Source of the DNA: Vandammella animalimorsus
Lineage (GTDB): Bacteria > Pseudomonadota > Gammaproteobacteria > Burkholderiales > Burkholderiaceae_C
Length of the DNA: 64,000 nucleotides
Direction: 5' to 3'
Assembly: GCF_002285285.1 (NCBI RefSeq)
Contig: NZ_NSJF01000005.1
Location: forward strand, 124,001-188,000
A program made the position numbers and the translations under genes. Shown here one piece after another: positions 25,743-34,983 of the stretch. The notes beneath the pieces are model-generated. The model was not told the origin of the DNA, did no database searches, and saw only the letters and a program-made list of their open reading frames with translations. Numbering within the stretch: the stretch's first letter is position 1; each line of letters starts with the position of its first letter.

Positions 25743-26870
25743 TTATAGGGCAGGCGCGGCCACGGTCGCCCAGCTCTCGCCGGTGTCAAAGACCAGGGTT
25801 TTCTCCGGCCAGCGCAGGGCGGCGAGGTGAAAGCGGCTTTGACGCGGGTCGTGCTGGCCTTGCAGGCGCTCGCTCCAGCGCGCGCCGGCGGAGAAGTCCA
25901 CGCAAAAGACGTTGCCGCGCTTGCCGTGCCAGGCGTTGCCGGGGATGCCGGCGAACAGCGCGCTTTCGGCGTGCGCGCCGGGGCCGGGGGCGTCAAAGAG
26001 CCGCCAGTAGTGGCCGATGACCACCGGCGTGGCCTCGTCGTAGGCGTTCCACCAGGGTTGGCGGTCGGTGAAGCGCCATTTGCCGCCTGCGTAAAAGGGC
26101 TGGGCGGCGGCTGCTTCGACGCCGGTGGTGAGGATTTTGAGGGGATTGTGGGTTTGCTTGAGCAGCTCGCGCTCGCCGTGCGCGCGCAGCAGCGGTGGCT
26201 GGTGCCGGCCATCTTCCAGGTCATGCGGCCAAGCGGCGCGCTCTTGCTGGATGCGGCGTTGCAGCGAGCCGCTGCGCGCCTGTTCGGCCGCTTGTTCTTC
26301 GAAACGGTCGTACTGGCGGCGCGCCGTGCCCAGGGCAAAGCCGCGCGCGGCGGCGATGGGCGCGGCCTGCCAGGCGGCGTGCACCACGCGCAGGTCTTCG
26401 CGCTCCAGCGCCACGGGCAGGCGGTTGCACAGCGCGGCGTGGCGCTCGCGCTGGGCGGGCGAGGCGATGACGAAGGGGGCGTATTTGGCGCGGTCGCGCT
26501 CGGTGCGCGCGTCGAAGTACCAGCCCGCGCCGTCCTTGGCGTCTTCGCGGATGAGGTTGACTTCGTGATTGCCCAGCACGGCGGCGCAGCGCCCGGCTTC
26601 ATAAACCTCGCCAAACCAGTCGAGCACGGCCGGGGTGTTGGGGCCACGGTCGCACAAATCGCCCACGAACACGAGGGTGCGGCCTTGCGGGTGGCGGCCC
26701 TGGCGGTCGTAGCCCAGGTGCGTGAGCAGGGCTTGCAGGGCATCCCATTCGCCGTGCACGTCGCCAACGATGTCCAGCGGGCCACTTGGCAGGCGGCCCA
26801 CCAGGCTGGGCGTTGGCGCGGCGGGGGCGGTTGGGGTGTCGATGGGGTTGGGGGTTGGGGCTTGGGCCAT
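25743..26870 (-). CDS. Metallophosphoesterase of the PrpE/diadenosine-polyphosphatase type
   Basis: A 375-residue calcineurin-like phosphoesterase. The metal-binding motifs occur in order: DIVGDVHGEWDAL, FVGDLCDRGPN, and LGNHEVNL, near residues 35, 70 and 100, with a later GHYW. Such enzymes remove phosphates from nucleotides, proteins or dinucleotide polyphosphates. The N-terminus (residues 1-30) is Pro/Ala-rich. Its ATG at 26870 shares a base with the miaB stop codon (TGATG), so translation is coupled to miaB; the link in function is not known. Confidence 0.85.
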   Translation of the reverse strand: MAQAPTPNPIDTPTAPAAPTPSLVGRLPSGPLDIVGDVHGEWDALQALLTHLGYDRQGRHPQGRTLVFVGDLCDRGPNTPAVLDWFGEVYEAGRCAAVLGNHEVNLIREDAKDGAGWYFDARTERDRAKYAPFVIASPAQRERHAALCNRLPVALEREDLRVVHAAWQAAPIAAARGFALGTARRQYDRFEEQAAEQARSGSLQRRIQQERAAWPHDLEDGRHQPPLLRAHGERELLKQTHNPLKILTTGVEAAAAQPFYAGGKWRFTDRQPWWNAYDEATPVVIGHYWRLFDAPGPGAHAESALFAGIPGNAWHGKRGNVFCVDFSAGARWSERLQGQHDPRQSRFHLAALRWPEKTLVFDTGESWATVAAPAL

Positions 26871-28219
26871 CAGGCGTGCTCCTCGACCAGGGCCTGGCCG
26901 CGCAGGGTGTAGGTCATGGCTTCGGTGATGCGCACGTCCAGCATTTGGCCGATGAGCGCGGCGCTGTCCACGCCCTGCGGGGCGGGGAAGTTGACGACGC
27001 GGTTGCATTCGGTGCGGCCCATCAGCTCGCTGGCGTCGCGCTTGGAGCGCCCTTCGATGAGCAGGCGCTGCACGCTGCCCACGCGCTCTTGGCTGATGCG
27101 CTGGATGTTGGCGTTGATGGCCGCCTGCACGGTTTGCAGGCGCTGGAGCTTGACTTCGTGCGGCGTGTCGTCGTGCAGATTGGCCGCGGGCGTGCCCGGG
27201 CGCGGGCTGTAGATGAAGGAGAAGCTGTTGTCAAAGCCGATGTCGTCGATGAGTTTCATCAGCTTGGCAAAGTCTTGCTCGGTTTCGCCGGGAAAGCCGA
27301 CGATGAAGTCGCTGCTCATGGCCAGATCGGGGCGGATGGCGCGCAGCTTGCGCACGGTGCTTTTGTATTCCATGGCGGTGTAGCCGCGCTTCATGGCCAT
27401 GAGGATGCGGTCCGAGCCGTGCTGCACGGGCAGGTGCAGGTGATCGACCAGCTTGTCGATTTTTTCGTAGGCGGCGATCAGCCGGGGCGTGAATTCGTTG
27501 GGGTGGCTGGTGGTGTAGCGGATGCGCTCGATGCCGGGGATTTCGGCCACGTATTCCAGCAGCAGGGCAAAGTCGGCGATCTCGCCGCTCTCGCCCATGG
27601 GGCCGCGGTAGGCGTTGACGTTCTGGCCCAGCAGGTTGATTTCTTTCACGCCCTGGCTGGCCAGATCGGCCACTTCGATCAGCACGTCCTCGAACGGGCG
27701 GCTGACTTCCTCGCCGCGCGTGTAGGGCACGACGCAGTAGCTGCAATATTTGCTGCACCCCTCCATGATGGAGACAAAGGCCGTGGCGCCTTCCACGCGC
27801 GCGGGCGGCAGGTGGTCGAACTTCTCGATTTCGGGGAAGGAAATATCCACCTGAGGGCGGGCCTGCACTTCGCGCTCGGCCAGCAGCTGCGGCAGGCGGT
27901 GCAGGGTTTGCGGGCCGAACACCACGTCCACATAGGGCGCGCGGCGGATGATTTCCTCGCCCTCCTGGCTGGCCACGCAGCCGCCCACGCCGATTTTGGC
28001 GCCAGGCTTTTTCAGCAGGCGTGCGCGGCCCAGGTCGCTAAAGACTTTCTCCTGCGCCTTCTCGCGCACCGAGCAGGTGTTGAACAGGATCAGATCGGCG
28101 TCTTCCATCCGATCGGTTTTTTCGTAGCCCTGGGCTTCGTGCATGACGTCGGCCATCTTGTCCGAGTCGTACTCGTTCATCTGGCAGCCAAAGGTTTTGA
28201 TGAAGATTTTCTTTTTCAT
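26870..28219 (-). CDS. miaB: tRNA-2-methylthio-N6-dimethylallyladenosine synthase MiaB
   Basis: A 449-residue radical-SAM methylthiotransferase that thiomethylates i6A37 of tRNAs reading UNN codons. The N-terminal UPF0004 domain (1-120) starts [21 protein letters not shown] and provides three Cys for the auxiliary cluster (Cys12, a Cys in NTCSVREKA, one in GGCVASQEG). The radical-SAM CxxxCxxC is CSKYCSYC near residue 155. A C-terminal TRAM domain ends LRGQALVEE. Length is normal. It heads a two-gene unit with the metallophosphoesterase. Confidence 0.97.
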   Translation of the reverse strand: MKKKIFIKTFGCQMNEYDSDKMADVMHEAQGYEKTDRMEDADLILFNTCSVREKAQEKVFSDLGRARLLKKPGAKIGVGGCVASQEGEEIIRRAPYVDVVFGPQTLHRLPQLLAEREVQARPQVDISFPEIEKFDHLPPARVEGATAFVSIMEGCSKYCSYCVVPYTRGEEVSRPFEDVLIEVADLASQGVKEINLLGQNVNAYRGPMGESGEIADFALLLEYVAEIPGIERIRYTTSHPNEFTPRLIAAYEKIDKLVDHLHLPVQHGSDRILMAMKRGYTAMEYKSTVRKLRAIRPDLAMSSDFIVGFPGETEQDFAKLMKLIDDIGFDNSFSFIYSPRPGTPAANLHDDTPHEVKLQRLQTVQAAINANIQRISQERVGSVQRLLIEGRSKRDASELMGRTECNRVVNFPAPQGVDSAALIGQMLDVRITEAMTYTLRGQALVEEHA

Positions 28220-28604
28220 GGCAAGGCAATGGAACAGGTAATGAGCGCTTTTCCGATCGGGCGATCCCCCGAATGGGGGCTCTCAGCAGCGGGCCCAAGC
28301 CGCGAGCCTGGGCAATGAATGCGTCGGATGCGGAACGGGATCAGCCCCGGTGTCAGCGGGCGTGGATCGGGGGCGGCGATTTGGGGCAGGGCCAGGGTGG
28401 CGCTGTCAGACTGCTGAAGTCAGCGCCAGTCATCCATGAGGATGCGCGCGGCGCTTGACTGTGGGGCAGTGGATGGCCGGACGCTTGCGCGCAATGGGGC
28501 ATGCGGGCTTTAGGCCGGGGGAAGGGGCGAGCCCGCCATGATGCCGCCCGGGAAGGGATGCGGCAAAGCGCTCGACCCTCAACAGGGTGCGCCAGCTGGC
28601 GTGC

Positions 28605-29165
28605 TCAGCGCATCGTGGCCGTGCCGTGGCCAGTGATGGTGCCGTAGCCGCTGTGCGCGCCACTGGCCGAGGCCGGGCGCAGCGCATTTTTGGCCGTGCC
28701 CACGCCCAGCGGCCCGGGCTGCACCTCGTGCGGATCCTGCGTGGCCGGCCCGAACAGGCCGAACAAGCGCCGGGGCGGCATCTCCGCATCGCGCAGCACC
28801 CAGGCAGTCTGCACCATGCCGGTGGCCACTTCCACCTGATAGCGCACGCGCAGGCGCTGACCGGCCAGTTGCGCTGCGGGCACGATGTGATGGTGCTGGT
28901 TGTAAAGGCGCAAGCCAGGGGCCAGGCCAATGCGCTTGCCATTGAGCCGCGCCGATGAGGCATCCATGATGACCAACGTGCCGTACAGCGCAGATTGGGG
29001 GAAGGTGCGGGCGGCTTGGGGGCTGTGCCCCGTTTGCAAAGGGGCATGCTGCGCCTGGGCCGCTGGGGCGGCCAGCAGGGCTGCGGCAGACAACAAGGAC
29101 AGCGCAATCAGCCAAGACGCTGCGCGGGGGCTGCGGATGGCGTGGGGGCGGGAACAGCGGTTCAT
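28605..29165 (-). CDS. Secreted hypothetical protein
   Basis: A 186-residue protein with an N-terminal signal peptide (hydrophobic residues about 17-36, cleavage near AQAQ). The mature part contains SALYGTLVIMDASSARLNGKRIGLAPGLRLYN and an unusual His-rich NQHHHIVPAAQL, then RYQVEVATGMVQTAWVLRD, as in small periplasmic proteins with a beta-barrel or SH3-like fold. The C-terminus is Gly/His/Thr-rich. No family that I can name with confidence. It is alone between miaB and hslR, with no operon partner. Confidence 0.6.
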   Translation of the reverse strand: MNRCSRPHAIRSPRAASWLIALSLLSAAALLAAPAAQAQHAPLQTGHSPQAARTFPQSALYGTLVIMDASSARLNGKRIGLAPGLRLYNQHHHIVPAAQLAGQRLRVRYQVEVATGMVQTAWVLRDAEMPPRRLFGLFGPATQDPHEVQPGPLGVGTAKNALRPASASGAHSGYGTITGHGTATMR

Positions 29166-29401
29166 GGTGTGTATCCAGAGGCTGATGGGGGTGGGGCGGA
29201 TATTGCTGGTGATGGGCCACAGGCCGGGCCACGTGGTGCGCGGCAATCACCGCCGGGCAGAACCAGTCGGGCGAGGCCTAGCGGCGCAATCAGCCTGTGA
29301 TTGTAGGGGCAGGGGCCGGCGGCGTCACGGCCCTGGGGAGCGTGTTGGATAGGCGCAGCAGACGCTGCCTCGGTAGCTTGCTCCGGCAGCAGGCGTGGCC
29401 G

Positions 29402-29932
29402 TCATTCATCGCTCAGCCTGGCAGACCAGCGTGCATCCAGGGCTGCAGGCGTGCGCCCCCAATGCTGCTGCAGCTGGTCCAGCTCGCGCCGGCTTTTCTT
29501 GGTCGGCCGGCCATGGCGCAGCCCGCTGGCTGGCTCTGGCGCCAGCTGGCGCAACTGCGCCTGGCGCTCGCGCGCGGCAACGCTCTCGGCTGTTTCTTCA
29601 TACAGCAGCTGCGCCTGGGGCGCAGGGCCGCGCTGCTGACTCAAGGCCAAAATGCGCACCACCCGCTGCTGTGGGCCATGGCCGATGCACAGCACATCAT
29701 CAATATGCACCTCACGCGCCGGCTTGGCTGCCACGCCATTGACCATCACCCGCCCCTTGTCAATTTGCTCGACAGCCAAAGAGCGGGTCTTGAAAAAGCG
29801 CGCGCACCACAGCCACTTGTCCAGCCGCATACTCTGGCGGGGTTCGGCATCTTGGCCCCCTGCCTGCGAGCGCGGGCTGCCACTGTGCTGGCGGGCAAGT
29901 TTGGACGTGCGGGCGGTTTTCTGCTGGGCCAT
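29402..29932 (-). CDS. hslR: S4-domain RNA-binding heat-shock protein Hsp15 (HslR)
   Basis: A 176-residue protein. The S4 domain (from MRLDKWLWCARFFKTRSLA to DDVLCIGHG) matches ribosome-associated Hsp15, which rescues stalled 50S subunits carrying nascent chains. A basic C-terminal tail (KKSRRELDQLQQ) follows. The ATG at 29932 adds a 34-residue basic extension before MRLDKWL; the ATG at 29830 would give the family's usual N-terminus and length of about 140, and no Shine-Dalgarno separates the two options. No sigma-32 promoter that I trust was seen. Confidence 0.85.
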   Translation of the reverse strand: MAQQKTARTSKLARQHSGSPRSQAGGQDAEPRQSMRLDKWLWCARFFKTRSLAVEQIDKGRVMVNGVAAKPAREVHIDDVLCIGHGPQQRVVRILALSQQRGPAPQAQLLYEETAESVAARERQAQLRQLAPEPASGLRHGRPTKKSRRELDQLQQHWGRTPAALDARWSARLSDE

Positions 29933-30113
29933 GGGGCGAAGAGACTTGGCAAGCCTTGAACAATGATTGTGAGGGTGCGTGCAGCGCTGCTTGCTGCGTG
30001 GCAGCGCTGAGGGTGTGCGCAATGTGCGCAGCGATGGTAGAGGCCCCAGATGCAGGCTCCACATGAAGGCGCGCATTGTGCGGCAGCTTGCCCGCCACGG
30101 CAAAAACCTGTGC

Positions 30114-30119
30114 TAGAAT
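30114..30119 (+). promoter_or_regulatory. Probable -10 box of the tRNA-Gly promoter
   Basis: TAGAAT at 30114-30119 lies 38 bp upstream of the tRNA. A TTGCCC 20 bp further upstream is a possible but poorly spaced -35. Confidence 0.4.
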
Positions 30120-30157
30120 GCGCGCTTTCCGACAAAGCAAGCGCTTTAGAGGATTAT

Positions 30158-30233
30158 GCGGGAATAGCTCAGTTGGTAGAGCGCAACCTTGCCAAGGTTG
30201 AGGTCGCCGGTTCGAGACCGGTTTCCCGCTCCA
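30158..30233 (+). tRNA. tRNA-Gly, anticodon GCC
   Basis: A 76-nt cloverleaf. The acceptor stem GCGGGAA pairs with TTCCCGC; the discriminator is T and CCA is encoded at 30231-30233. The D loop has AGCTCAGTTGGTAGAGC, the anticodon loop TTGCCAA (GCC) sits on a CAACC/GGTTG stem, and the T arm is GGTTCGAGACC. It marks the left boundary of the AT-rich accessory region; no repeat of its 3' end was found at the right side. Confidence 0.97.
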
Positions 30234-30286
30234 AATTTCAAAAATTTCATCTTGCGCGCCCCAGCAGGGCGCGCGATCTTATCAAG

Positions 30287-30312
30287 AAGGAGCCATTTGG
30301 CTCCTTTTTTTT
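30287..30312 (+). terminator. Intrinsic terminator after tRNA-Gly
   Basis: The 8-bp stem AAGGAGCC / GGCTCCTT is followed by a run of eight T. A second hairpin (GCGCGCCC / GGGCGCGC, 30254-30274) lies just before it. Both are on the transcript of the tRNA. Confidence 0.85.
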
Positions 30313-30641
30313 CGCCTCCACTCCCTTGCGCATTTGGGCCACTGAATGCAATGCCTGCGCGCGGCGAGACTTCGTCATTGGGATGCGGGAAGCAACCACT
30401 GGCCCCACACCCGCTGCGCGACTGCGATTGACATACGGGCCACTACAGTCCAAGTGGTCCACCGGGTCTTTCCAATCGCATCGTCATCTACAACTATTCG
30501 TACCAGAGCTCTTGAGCTACAGTGGTCCGACGGGAGAAAATGATCCTGCCATTAATGACGCTGCCGCACGCTTCTACGATATAAAAATATATTTTTAACT
30601 CCGTGTGTCAGCATTCGCGCACGAATATTTTGGTTGATAAT
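30313..30641. other. Non-coding region at the start of the AT-rich island
   Basis: A 329-bp stretch of intermediate base composition. Its right third contains, in one plus-strand frame ending at 30598, a protein-like string (SYSGPTGENDPAINDAAARF then YDIKIYF and stop) without an acceptable start of its own. This may be the tail of a gene whose body was lost. No other structure was seen. Confidence 0.4.
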
Positions 30642-31751
30642 ATGAATGTCGAGAAAATCATTGGCCCAGGCCCGCTGAAGATCAAATATAAAATAATAAG
30701 TAGCATGGATTTTCTTTGCGGGAATATTTGCTTTATGCATGACGGGGTGGAGATTGGCGACTATGATGATGTTGTCAACCTGAACGATGTGCACGACTGG
30801 CTGAATGACTTCTCGCAAAAAGGCAGCAAAAGATTCATTGGATTTTTGGATGGTGAGTCAAAAGAAAGCTTGCTCAATTTTATTTACTTCCAAATAATGA
30901 CATTCATCACTCCAGATGGAAGGTGTGAAAGCTGCGAAAGCCCGCCATTACTCGATCTTTATCGTATGGGTAAGATATTTCATTTGGACGATCATCTGTC
31001 TTATTCTTTTTTGGATAAATTCTTTGGAATTTTATTCAATGATCTTTCAATGAAGAAGCAAAGATTTATTTGGGGTGCTTGGAGAGATAGGGTGCCGCAC
31101 GAAATCTTGCTTGATTTTGGATATTTTGAAGAATTGATCTGCGATTTTTCCTCTTCTTTTGTTGAGTCCTTGCCATATAGGGCTTACAAAGAAAGTGAAT
31201 CAATAAAAAAGGAAAGCATAAAAAAGACAAAAATAGAAAGAGAAATTGGGTTGGGTGATTTGAAGATCAAATATAAAATTGCCAGCAGGGATGGCGCTGT
31301 CGGAGGCTTTTGTATTAAATTTAGAGAAATTGAAATTGGTGATTATGGTAAGCGGGTGAGTTTGCTGGAGTTGGGGAGTAAATTAAATGAATTCTCGAAA
31401 AATAGAGATAAAAGAGTCATGGGTTTTTTGGATGGAAGTTCATCTTCGAAACTATTTGAATTTGTTTATGGAAGTGTGTCTAAAAACGAACAAAAAGGCG
31501 ATGCTGCGGAGACTCTATCAGCTCTTCTTTATAAAATGAAGAAGCTCTTCCATCTCAATGAATGTTTTCCTTCGTCGTATTCTGAAAAATATCCTGCAAT
31601 TTTATTTGACGATGGATTGGTTAAAAAACAAAGGCTTATATGCTTAAGTCCGATTGATGGTTTGCTGTATGATTTTTTGCTTGAGCCTGGCTATTTTGAA
31701 GGGCTGGTGGAAGAGTTTTCAAGATCGTTGCGTGAATCGCTAGGGAATTGA
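30642..31751 (+). CDS. Internally duplicated immunity-like protein (Imm42-like)
   Basis: A 369-residue AT-rich-coded protein with two homologous halves. Each contains LKIKYKI followed by a GxICFxxxxxEIGDY segment and then a helix ending GFLDGxSxxxLxxFxY; the halves are joined by a Lys/Glu-rich linker near residues 185-205 (ESIKKESIKKTKIE). The pattern of a short hydrophobic strand, then IGDY, resembles the Imm42 group of polymorphic-toxin immunity proteins; this assignment is from memory of the pattern and uncertain. No toxin gene precedes it. The start ATG at 30642 is the first ATG in the frame; its Shine-Dalgarno is weak. It is the first of a series of small same-strand genes. Confidence 0.65.
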   Translation: MNVEKIIGPGPLKIKYKIISSMDFLCGNICFMHDGVEIGDYDDVVNLNDVHDWLNDFSQKGSKRFIGFLDGESKESLLNFIYFQIMTFITPDGRCESCESPPLLDLYRMGKIFHLDDHLSYSFLDKFFGILFNDLSMKKQRFIWGAWRDRVPHEILLDFGYFEELICDFSSSFVESLPYRAYKESESIKKESIKKTKIEREIGLGDLKIKYKIASRDGAVGGFCIKFREIEIGDYGKRVSLLELGSKLNEFSKNRDKRVMGFLDGSSSSKLFEFVYGSVSKNEQKGDAAETLSALLYKMKKLFHLNECFPSSYSEKYPAILFDDGLVKKQRLICLSPIDGLLYDFLLEPGYFEGLVEEFSRSLRESLGN

Positions 31752-31906
31752 TCGGTTTCTATTCAAGAGGAGTGAGGTAATGGCTCTGATTTTGAATGGG
31801 TTTCTAGAAATTTTGATTTGAGCCGGATGTCATGCAGGTTGAGGGTTTGACAAAGTATCTAGATGTCAGAGGCTGGGTTTTGTTGATAAGACTTTCAAAG
31901 GCGATG

Positions 31907-32260
31907 ATGAAGAGATTTGCTGTTAAGGTGTGGGTTGATTCAGAGTATTTGGATGGGCCGGACGTAAGGTTTTCAATGATTTCTGAAAGCTGCTTGGAGG
32001 TTGAGGATTTTGTGGGGAAGGTGTTTGGGGGCAATCAACATTTTTGTTGTTATGACATTGATGCTCCTGAATTGGAAAGATTCTTGATTGATGTTTATGG
32101 GGTTGAAAATTATCCTTTTGGTATGAGGCAAAGACTGATTGTGGATGGCTTTGACGAAGAATTTCTGATTGAATATATATTTTCTTTGTATGAAAGAGAT
32201 AAGGTCTATGTTGGAATTACTACGGAGCGCGCAGCGACTATGAAAAGAATGATTTCCTGA
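31907..32260 (+). CDS. Hypothetical protein of the AT-rich island
   Basis: A 117-residue acidic cytosolic protein starting MKRFAVKVWVDSEYLDGPDV, with an alternation of strands and a central helix (DAPELERFLIDVYGVENY). No family is recognised. The ATG at 31907 was chosen since the extension to 31832 shows no ribosome-binding site. Its size, acidity, base composition and place between immunity-like genes make an immunity or anti-toxin role a reasonable guess, nothing more. Confidence 0.55.
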   Translation: MKRFAVKVWVDSEYLDGPDVRFSMISESCLEVEDFVGKVFGGNQHFCCYDIDAPELERFLIDVYGVENYPFGMRQRLIVDGFDEEFLIEYIFSLYERDKVYVGITTERAATMKRMIS

Positions 32261-32359
32261 TTGCTGTGAAAACTGCCTGCCCGGCTTTTCCTAAATTTTC
32301 TCAAAATTTTAATGCATGCTTGTTTTATGAATTATGTTTTTTTGGGGATTGTTTTAGAG

Positions 32360-32464
32360 ATGAATAAAATAGCTCTGATAGATAAGCTGAGATACTTGGT
32401 TGGTTTCTTTTTGTGGAAAATCGGGTGGGGGGTTCTTATTGGTGTGGAGAGCTTTAGTCATTGA
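32360..32464 (+). CDS. Very short membrane-type ORF, possible gene fragment
   Basis: A 34-codon reading frame (MNKIALIDKLRYLVGFFLWK then a further hydrophobic stretch and ESFSH) preceded by a weak AGAG. It has one hydrophobic segment with flanking positive charges, as real small membrane proteins have. It may equally be the start of a larger gene that decayed. Included because it shows sensible protein composition in a 242-bp gap. Confidence 0.3.
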   Translation: MNKIALIDKLRYLVGFFLWKIGWGVLIGVESFSH

Positions 32465-32502
32465 ATATTTTTGCAAGGTAAGTAGTCATTGGGAGTGTGG
32501 GG

Positions 32503-32976
32503 ATGAATGATTTCTTGGAGAGGTTTTGCTGTTTTTTATACGACGCACTTCAGGCGGAATATTTTTCATACAACGAAATTGTGTCATGGGCGGATGGTTT
32601 GATTCTTCAGTGCGAAGTTCCAAAACCATGGTTGGTTTGCCTGTCGTTGATAAAGAGCAAAGAGGGAAGGTATTCCTTGTTTGATGAAGTTAATGGCGAT
32701 TTGGCAGAAGATTTGCAAAAAAATTGTTCTCGTGCTGAGTATAAAAGTTGCTTTGAGGGTTTTTTGTTTCTTAGATATATTGAAGGAAAGTTGACGAAAA
32801 ATGATTTGCTGGATTTTTATATTGAGATGACAACCCATGAAGATGTACTATGGGAAGATCTTTTACCAGAAATGCAAAGGCAGGCTTCACAGGCTGTGGA
32901 ATTTTTGTCATTGATGCAAAAAGCGGATATCTACTTGGCTGCCCCGTGGATTTTTGACTATGCCCCAATGCCGTAA
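32503..32976 (+). CDS. Hypothetical protein of the AT-rich island
   Basis: A 157-residue, mostly helical acidic protein beginning MNDFLERFCCFLYDALQAEY, with FSYNEIVSWADGLILQCEVPKPWLVCLSL in its N-terminal third and a C-terminal SQAVEFLSLMQKADIYLAAP. The ATG at 32503 follows GGGAGTGTGGGG. I do not recognise a named family; the SYNEIVSWAD-type segment with a following PxPWL reminds me of small proteins found next to polymorphic toxins. It is in the same orientation as all neighbours. Confidence 0.6.
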   Translation: MNDFLERFCCFLYDALQAEYFSYNEIVSWADGLILQCEVPKPWLVCLSLIKSKEGRYSLFDEVNGDLAEDLQKNCSRAEYKSCFEGFLFLRYIEGKLTKNDLLDFYIEMTTHEDVLWEDLLPEMQRQASQAVEFLSLMQKADIYLAAPWIFDYAPMP

Positions 32977-33132
32977 TGCAAAGTGTTTTCAGGTGGTGCG
33001 CCAGACGGACTTGTAAAGACAATCTATGTGTGCTGAATTGAGAGGCTGAGATTGGTTGAAGGGTTTCATTGGATAGAACGTTTGAGCGAACTCTTGGGGC
33101 GATCTTTGTGAAAAAAATACCTGAAGATTACT

Positions 33133-33432
33133 GTGATTGAATGCTATGAAAATTTTTATTTTTTAATAATTTTTATTGCCATTGCTGTTTTTCAGACAGC
33201 TGTGGATTTCTATGTTTGTGCTGCCATCCGCAGGGATTTTCCTGATCTTTATGTCAGGCTTGGCAAGCCTGGGCCGCTAGACGTGGGTTTGGATAGAAGC
33301 ATGCATAAATTTCGATTGCTGTTGCAAAGGCGTTGTGAGAAATCTGAAATCATCATAATGATGATTAATCTTGTTTGGATATTGAAAATATTGATGATTT
33401 TTTGGATTGCGATGGCTTTTGTCTTGCTTTAA
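33133..33432 (+). CDS. Small two-helix membrane protein
   Basis: A 99-residue protein read from GTG 33133. There are two hydrophobic segments, residues about 8-28 and 76-97, with a hydrophilic basic loop between (SMHKFRLLLQRRCEKSE), placing the loop in the cytoplasm or periplasm. The architecture is that of small membrane immunity proteins or UspB-like proteins, but there is no diagnostic motif. The ribosome-binding site is poor, so the exact start is uncertain. Confidence 0.5.
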   Translation: MIECYENFYFLIIFIAIAVFQTAVDFYVCAAIRRDFPDLYVRLGKPGPLDVGLDRSMHKFRLLLQRRCEKSEIIIMMINLVWILKILMIFWIAMAFVLL

Positions 33433-33702
33433 TAAGGGTGCATAATTTCCAAAAAAATCAAGATGGGATAAGCGCCTTCTCGGGCTAAGGTGGATGGGGT
33501 TTCTCGCAGGCGTGTATCCTGTAGAGAAGTGACGAAGATCCTTCGTTACGATGCTGATATTGGTCTGCTTGAGAATTAATTGTGAGCAGCTGCTGACGAT
33601 GGCGAAATTTCTTTCGAAGCAACATGAGCCTGAAATATGTCGGGGATTGCGATTTGAAATGTCTGGTTGGCTGGAGGATTTGTTTCTTGTAAGGGTGTGT
33701 GG
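33433..33702. other. Non-coding gap in the AT-rich island
   Basis: This 270-bp gap includes a patch (about 33465-33600) with more G and C than its surroundings and no open frame on either strand that looks coding. It may be a decayed gene end. Nothing else was recognised. Confidence 0.35.
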
Positions 33703-34005
33703 ATGATTTTATTTAAAATGGCTGGATTTTTTGTGGTCCTGAAATCTTTTTGGAATATGTGGGTTCCAGTCAGAGCTTATCTTTATCTGATGAGAAGCAA
33801 GAAGCATGCTCCTGCTGTGGATTTGCTTTTGTTTGTCGAGTGGTTCTTTCTCCTGTTGATGTTGGTTGTTTCATTCATTTTCCGACAAAAGGAGTTTTTT
33901 GTTTGCTTGTTGATTTGTCTTGCCTGTGTAGCCCTGTCTTATTTTGTTTTGCATGTGATGGCGGTGGTTGTATCGAGATTTGCAAAAAAGTATGATATCC
34001 AGTAG
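33703..34005 (+). CDS. Small membrane protein of the AT-rich island
   Basis: A 100-residue protein with start ATG 33703 after an AAGGGTG Shine-Dalgarno. Three hydrophobic segments are visible: about residues 2-22, 39-57 and 62-85 (FVCLLICLACVALSYFVLHV), with a basic tail ending FAKKYDIQ. No family is recognised. Membrane proteins of this size are frequent as immunity partners of pore-forming toxins, but no toxin is encoded here. Confidence 0.5.
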   Translation: MILFKMAGFFVVLKSFWNMWVPVRAYLYLMRSKKHAPAVDLLLFVEWFFLLLMLVVSFIFRQKEFFVCLLICLACVALSYFVLHVMAVVVSRFAKKYDIQ

Positions 34006-34286
34006 TTGCGCCTTATGATGGGAATGTTTGCTCATTAATAATTGATTGATTCAGAGAGAATGTTTCAGCGAGTCTGTGTTCATTTTTCGTTGAATGGGTG
34101 AGTTAAAAGTTAATAGTTGCTGGAATTTCATGGTTTTTGCAGTCGCTGTCAGGTTGATGTGAATAAAAAATGTTTAGTGATGGCTTTTTTCGAGATCTTG
34201 TATGCTTTTGACTGAATTGCTGTAAATCAGATTGTATTTTTGTGCGGTGCAATATTTGGTTTGTCGTTGATTTGCAAGGAGTAGTC

Positions 34287-34880
34287 GTGAATATTGAGTT
34301 TCTTGAACTTCTCGGGGTTCGAGAGTTGAATTTGAGTCGAGAGACGCTAAGGCTTTCTTGCGAATGCGACGTGCGTGAGGTTAGGTTGTGGGGAGATGGC
34401 ATCCCGTTGAGTCATGAAGCATATTTTTGCGAGAAACAATTTGATTGTTTTTGTGGAGTTGGTACTGCATTTTTGGTTTTTCCTTTTATGCTTTATGATA
34501 ATTCTGTCAATAGACGAAGCTGTTTTTCCAAGTTGATGGGGAGATATTTTGATATTGATGAATTTGAGGTGGTTGACGAATATATTTTTTCGGTTGATGG
34601 ATGGCTGATTTTTGTCGCAAAGTGTCGATTTGATTCATCTGCTTGTATTGATGTTTTGAAGTTTTTTGTTTTGGGTGGGCAGGGACTTGTTTTTATTGGG
34701 GATGGGGAGTTTTTGGAGCTTGCTCAATTAGAAATTGGTAAGGGGAGGTCAACTGCATTGGTGTTTTCTCTGGCTGATAGGCTGATTGATTTGGGGTTTG
34801 AGGTGTTGTTGTTTGATTTTTTTGTGGAGGCCAAGGATTTTTCTGCATTTAGGCTAAAGAGGTCGGAGACGGGGTTGTAA
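34287..34880 (+). CDS. Hypothetical protein of the AT-rich island, GTG start
   Basis: A 197-residue protein. The GTG at 34287 sits at ideal distance from a perfect AAGGAG, so it is the start even though the frame is open upstream. It begins MNIEFLELLGVRELNLSRET and alternates strands rich in Phe, Val and Leu (FVLGGQGLVFIGDGEFLELA) with short helices; there is no signal peptide. No known family. Codon usage is strongly biased to T- and G-ending codons, unlike the flanking chromosome. Confidence 0.65.
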   Translation: MNIEFLELLGVRELNLSRETLRLSCECDVREVRLWGDGIPLSHEAYFCEKQFDCFCGVGTAFLVFPFMLYDNSVNRRSCFSKLMGRYFDIDEFEVVDEYIFSVDGWLIFVAKCRFDSSACIDVLKFFVLGGQGLVFIGDGEFLELAQLEIGKGRSTALVFSLADRLIDLGFEVLLFDFFVEAKDFSAFRLKRSETGL

Positions 34881-34983
34881 TGGGGTTTGGTTTTTGGGGT
34901 CATGTGGGTTGATTGGATGGATTGTGTTGTATCGATGAAAAATTGGATTGAACCTTCATGGGTTGGGATGGAGAGTATGAGAG

